Made by a program: the position numbers and the translations under genes
DNA from: Tubulinosema ratisbonensis
Lineage: Eukaryota > Microsporidia > Tubulinosematidae
DNA length: 10,288 nucleotides
Reading direction: 5' to 3'
NCBI GenBank assembly: GCA_004000155.1
Contig: RCSS01000087.1
Coordinates: forward strand, 1-10,288
Shown here: one piece after another, positions 6,891 to 10,288 of the stretch
How the letters are laid out: the number at the start of each line of letters is the position of its first letter
Position numbering within the stretch: the stretch's first letter is position 1
Notes under the pieces: model-generated
Database searches by the model: none
What the model was told of the DNA's origin: nothing
The model's input: only the letters and a program-made list of their open reading frames with translations

Positions 6891-7035
6891 TTGATTAAAA
6901 ATTATCTAAAAAAACCACATTTGATCAATCATTGTATTCTAAGTACAATAAAATATTTAAATTTTATTTAAAAATTACATGTCAAATTTTATATTTTTTG
7001 ACATTTAAATTTATAATTTTTTGATTTATTAATAT

Positions 7036-7041
7036 TTTATT
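7036..7041 (-). promoter_or_regulatory. AATAAA overlapping the stop codon
   Basis: On the minus strand TGAATAAAA joins the TGA stop (7043-7041) to AATAAA, sharing one base. Another AATAAA follows within 15 bases. This is a plausible polyadenylation signal for the TRAPP gene with a very short 3' UTR. Confidence 0.35.
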
Positions 7042-7421
7042 CATCTAGCCAAACTAAAGTAAGATCCATTGTCATCAGAAGCTCCTTTATCAAAAAAATC
7101 ATCAGAATCCATGAAATATTCACTTCTGTAATAATCAAAGATATCACAGATAAACTCAAACACTTCATCTCTATCCTTATCTTTAGTTAAAACAACTATC
7201 CTCATCCCATCACTGGTAACAAACATAGAAACATTTTGTTCATCGGTGTAAAAAGCATAAAAGAACCGTTTATCGTTTGAGACTAGAAGATTGTCTATCA
7301 TTGAAATTGCTTTGTTAGCTGTTTTGGTCAGTCTGTCAGACTGTTCTTGACCTATTATGTTGGCACTCTGTGTTAATAAAATTTTATTTTTGTTGTCTAA
7401 AATAAGAAACATTTCTGCCAT
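7041..7421 (-). CDS. TRAPP complex subunit, sedlin/Trs20 (TRAPPC2) type
   Basis: TRAPPC2/Trs20 is a small longin-fold subunit of the TRAPP tethering complexes, which act in ER-to-Golgi vesicle traffic and activate Rab1/Ypt1. The 126-residue protein follows the family's order: an opening strand (MFLILDNKNKILL, 4-16), a helix (about 28-46, LTKTANKAISMIDNLL), strands FYAFYTDEQN (54-63) and VSMFVTSDGMRIVVLT (64-79), and a final helix EVFEFICDIFDYY (86-98). The segment FVTSDGMRIVVL corresponds to the family's FVTAGHMRFIML, and the C-terminal helix to its NFFTDVYDLY. It is slightly shorter than the usual 140 residues, missing part of the first loop, and ends in an acidic Asp-rich tail. A CCCC motif lies at -14 to -11. 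Other longin proteins (TRAPPC4, sigma-adaptin, SRX) are less likely. Assignment is by remembered family features. Confidence 0.75.
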   Translation of the reverse strand: MAEMFLILDNKNKILLTQSANIIGQEQSDRLTKTANKAISMIDNLLVSNDKRFFYAFYTDEQNVSMFVTSDGMRIVVLTKDKDRDEVFEFICDIFDYYRSEYFMDSDDFFDKGASDDNGSYFSLAR

Positions 7422-7431
7422 TTTTTTGTTA

Positions 7432-7435
7432 GGGG
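7432..7435 (-). promoter_or_regulatory. CCC-like start motif of the TRAPP gene
   Basis: The minus strand reads ATCCCCTAACAAAAAAATG; CCCC ends 10 bases before the ATG. It is a little further upstream than in the neighbouring genes but is the only C run in the leader. Confidence 0.5.
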
Positions 7436-7943
7436 ATATTTTTTTTAATATTTTAGTTTGAAACTAAAATGCTTTATGAAATTTCAAATTTTATCAAATA
7501 AAATTAATTTATTTTTAATTAGTTTTTGATTTATAAAATGTTTTAGTTTATTTTTTTACATAAATTTAAATATTAAATTAGAAGTGTTTGGTGCATTAAA
7601 ATACTTATTTTTGGTTTATAAAAATAATTTTAGTTTGTATTTGTTTTAAAATGTGATTATAAATAATTTTTTTAATAATTCATTATTGATAATATTTTAA
7701 AAAAATAAATAAAAAATATTTTTTAAAAATGTAATTTAAGATTAAGTTTGTTCAATAAAAAAAATAAAATATAATTCTTTTTTAACAAGAATATAAGATT
7801 AAGTTCATAGCTTTATTTAAAACTATTTAAAAAAAGGAGAATGTTTTCTTAAAAAAAGATTTATAAGTTCAAAGAGATATAAAATGTAGAGTAGAATTTT
7901 ATTAAACATAGTTTCTAGTTTTTTATAAGTATTTTTAAACGTT

Positions 7944-8107
7944 GTGATATCTCTTTGGTACTTTAAAAAATTTAATAATCTAAATAAATACTTTTAACAA
8001 AATGTGTCTTAAACGATTGTTTATTTAACTCAATATTCTTATGTTTCGTTGGGTATTTATACTATTATTTGGCAGAAGGTTTTTTTTATTCAATGATGGA
8101 ATATGTT
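7944..8107 (+). repeat. Dispersed repeat, copy C
   Basis: Collinear with copy B (2191-2353) from GTGATATCTCTTTGGTAC at the left end to ATGGAATATGTT (8096-8107) at the right, in the same orientation and with almost the same length. Shared interior blocks are TAAATAAATACTTTT, GATTGTTTATTT and GGTATTTATA (8052-8061). The left-end hairpin is weaker than in copy B because one stem pair is lost. No target-site duplication or terminal inverted repeat could be recognised. Similarity beyond 8107 fades. Confidence 0.7.
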
Positions 8108-8620
8108 TTACTAAACATTAAAATCATTAATGCTTTACGAAAGCAAAATTTTTAAAATATATCTTTAAATTTTTATGTTTTTTTTTATCTAATTCTTTAA
8201 TGATTATATCCGTGTGGGTTTGATTTATTGACATAAACTTTGCATCGATCTATAAGATTTTTTAATTCTTGACAGGTTTAAAAATAAAATAATTAGTCTG
8301 TAAAAAATAGTGTATATAAGCCGAGAACTTATTTTAGCACTATAATATATTTTAAAAAATTTTTCAGATTAATTTTTTAAAGCAAAATTTTTTAGTAAAA
8401 GTCTGCAGCATGTAAAAACTAACGTTTGTATTTTTATATAGTATTATTTTCAGAAAATTTATAGTATTTTTTTAATACCCCAGAGCTTTTTATTAAATTT
8501 ATATAAAAAGAAATACCATAAAATTTTATCGTTTGATAATTTCTTTGATGTATTTATAGATAAAATTTTAAAAATTTTTTTTTATATTTATGACTTATTA
8601 GTTTTAGATTATTTAATTCA

Positions 8621-8654
8621 TTTTTATCATTTTTTGTTGTCTAATGATAAAAAA
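8621..8654. other. 11-bp perfect inverted repeat
   Basis: TTTTTATCATT (8621-8631) is the exact reverse complement of AATGATAAAAA (8643-8653), separated by an 11-base spacer, TTTTGTTGTCT. It could form a hairpin or cruciform. No gene end is nearby, so it is not a terminator of any listed gene, and AT-rich DNA produces such repeats by chance. Confidence 0.3.
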
Positions 8655-9355
8655 TTTACTCAGTTGTCTAAGATATACCTTCTAAAAATTATATCTAAAA
8701 TACAAATTCAATAAAAAATAAAATTTATAGAATTTTCTAACGTTAAAGTTTAGTTTTTTTATATTAAGATATTTGGAAGCTAAAATTTACATAAATTCAC
8801 TCTATTGACCACCTAAATCTACCTTACCACATATGTTTATGTTATATAATTCTTTTCGATTACACTATGAATAATTCCTCCCTCTTGGTGGATAAACAAC
8901 AATTGTAAGAAAATTCAAATGACGTAACCCTTAGATCTCAGAATAGTTCATTTGTTGAATATTTTTATAGCGAATAAATAGGATTATAATCACGTAATGC
9001 AATAAGTCATTTTCTGTTTTTATTTCATAACTTTAGTTATTTTTCATAAAAAATATAATTAAATTAAAAAAATAAACAATTTTTTAGGATAAAATGTTTG
9101 ACAACTAAAAAACGATTCAAAGCTAATAAATCAAAAAAAATATTTATAAATCATTTTGAAGGTTTTGGTCAGAAAAACAAATCGAATTTGAATAATTATT
9201 TTATTAGAATTAAAAATTTTTTATTGATTTAAAATTTTTGTTAATAATTGAAAATGTTTTTTTTTGGAAAATGTTTCTTTTTTAGATCTTAAGCTCAACT
9301 TGGTAAATTAACAAAAAAAATAATAAAAATAAAACAAATTTTAAAATTTAAATAT

Positions 9356-9359
9356 CCTC
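9356..9359 (+). promoter_or_regulatory. CCC-like start motif (CCTC variant)
   Basis: ATCCTCAA precedes the ATG at 9362, with CCTC at -6 to -3. It is an imperfect CCC motif but sits where the motif of the other genes does and supports 9362 as the start. Confidence 0.4.
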
Positions 9360-9361
9360 AA

Positions 9362-10288
9362 ATGATAGCCTTGACACTCATTTCGTTCTTAACCGATGTA
9401 TTCTTACAACCAAGAAAAAAAGCTTGTTTACAAATCATAAATAATTTAAATTCCGTGGTAACCAATTTAGAAAAAGAAAAAAATGATTTTAAACTAAAAG
9501 TCAATATGGTTGTTTTAATGTACGAGATAATAAAATCTAATGATTTTAGGTTGACAGATTTATTAGAAAAAGGTGATTGTTATGAAGATAAAAAAGATTT
9601 TTTAGTAAAAACAATTTATAGTTTGAAAAAAGTGATTGAGAAAGATTATGATGTTCTTTTGGCGAACGATATTGATAAGATAGTGTATAAGGTTTTTATC
9701 AGTAAAGAGAATGAGTATTCAGAATTAGATGAATTTTTTTTGATGAGAAATAATAATCTTTTTTCGGAAGATGATAATTCAAAATTAGAAGATGGATTTA
9801 TAAACAAATTCTATAAAATTTTGAAAAATGATACAACTTTTGAAAAAGAAACAATTTTCTCAAATTTAAAAAAGGTAATTTGTATGTTCAACGAGTTTGG
9901 TAAAAAATTTAAGAAAAGAGATCATATGAATAATCTTAGTAGAGCAAGTGAATTAGATGTTTCTAAATTGGAAAGTAACAATAATTTAAATGCGGCATAT
10001 ATTAAAAAATTTTATATTTCTGAAGAAAAAAATGTTTCTGATGAGGAAAACGTTTTTAATTTAAGAGAATTATTTGAAGAATATGAACCATCTTGTAAGT
10101 TAGAAGATGGAGAAAATAGTTTATGTGATGAAAACCCACGAGAAAAGGATCTTTGTTTATTTAATGGTTTTGAAGAAAACCAAACCGAATTTAAATTTAA
10201 AGTTGAAAAAGAATTTCAAAATGATGAAGGAGTAGTGTCATCAAAAAAAGAAGAATCATATGATGAAAGATCCTTTGATGATCAATCA
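9362..10288 (+). CDS. Hypothetical acidic protein, 3'-truncated by window end
   Basis: The reading frame is open from the ATG at 9362 to the last base of the window, giving 309 codons without a stop; the C terminus lies outside. I do not recognise the family. Residues 1-16 (MIALTLISFLTDVFLQ) are hydrophobic but contain an Asp and look more like an amphipathic helix than a clear signal peptide. Residues 17 to about 215 are helix-rich and Lys/Glu-mixed, resembling an alpha-helical scaffold or armadillo-like fold, which is a guess. From about residue 220 the visible chain becomes strongly acidic and low in complexity, probably disordered. The frame is open upstream to 9293 but has no earlier ATG, and the CCTC motif marks this start. 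The higher GC content and lack of stops in this AT-rich setting make it a convincing gene. Confidence 0.8.
   Translation, partial: MIALTLISFLTDVFLQPRKKACLQIINNLNSVVTNLEKEKNDFKLKVNMVVLMYEIIKSNDFRLTDLLEKGDCYEDKKDFLVKTIYSLKKVIEKDYDVLLANDIDKIVYKVFISKENEYSELDEFFLMRNNNLFSEDDNSKLEDGFINKFYKILKNDTTFEKETIFSNLKKVICMFNEFGKKFKKRDHMNNLSRASELDVSKLESNNNLNAAYIKKFYISEEKNVSDEENVFNLRELFEEYEPSCKLEDGENSLCDENPREKDLCLFNGFEENQTEFKFKVEKEFQNDEGVVSSKKEESYDERSFDDQS

Larger units (their letters stand above)
7440..9355. other. Gene-free AT-rich region between divergent genes
   Basis: About 1.9 kb with no recognisable gene on either strand. It holds repeat copy C (7944-8107), an 11-bp inverted repeat (8621-8653) and a GC-richer island at about 8785-8995 whose content I do not recognise. 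The promoters of the TRAPP gene (minus) and the gene at 9362 (plus) must lie near its two ends. The last 60 bases before 9362 are A-rich on the sense strand. Confidence 0.55.

Noticed and set aside
8464..8478. Hairpin GTATT-TTTTT-AATAC
   Set aside because: A 5-bp AT stem is expected by chance in DNA of this composition, and no gene end is near.
1..10288. CRISPR array, bacterial operon or phage-type system
   Set aside because: There are no regular repeat-spacer units, no Shine-Dalgarno-led gene clusters and no prokaryotic protein families; the identifiable genes are eukaryotic.

Overview
This window looks like a gene-sparse, very AT-rich stretch of a microsporidian nuclear genome (an obligate intracellular relative of fungi). 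The genes are eukaryotic but compact and free of visible introns. A 119-residue eIF1A and a 126-residue TRAPP subunit of the sedlin/Trs20 type are both shorter than their usual homologues. Most starts have a CCC-like motif a few bases upstream of the ATG, the start signal known from microsporidia. Long gene-free stretches (about 3.3 kb and 1.9 kb) suggest one of the larger, AT-rich, repeat-bearing microsporidian genomes (for example Edhazardia-like); the species is inference only.

Layout: 1-3290 has no recognisable protein gene. It holds copies of a dispersed, non-coding repeat (clear copy 2191-2353, probable diverged copy about 1305-1480, possible fragment at the left edge) and, on the minus strand at about 2518-2615, a tRNA-like Pol III element with a perfect B box and a T5 terminator but no foldable 5' half. 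3294-3779 (minus) encodes a small, highly charged protein with an apparent signal peptide and a C-P-H-C-P-K-C motif. After an AT-rich divergent intergenic region, 4573-4863 (plus) encodes an unrecognised 96-residue protein, followed by an A-rich spacer and eIF1A at 5384-5743 (plus). Five bases beyond the eIF1A stop lies the stop of a convergent minus-strand gene, 5749-6513, for an unrecognised protein with an N-terminal membrane anchor. Its upstream region contains a 40-bp-period AT minisatellite (6630-6890). 7041-7421 (minus) encodes the TRAPP subunit. 7422-9361 is gene-free and contains the third dispersed-repeat copy (7944-8107). A gene for an acidic, unrecognised protein starts at 9362 and runs off the window.

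The genes do not form a pathway. eIF1A (translation initiation) and the TRAPP subunit (ER-Golgi vesicle tethering) are housekeeping functions; the other four are probably lineage-restricted. The window's interest lies in its gene architecture (CCC start motifs, AATAAA touching stop codons, 5-bp convergent spacing), the dispersed repeat family, the tRNA-like element and the 40-bp minisatellite. I see no new defence or mobile system with coding capacity.
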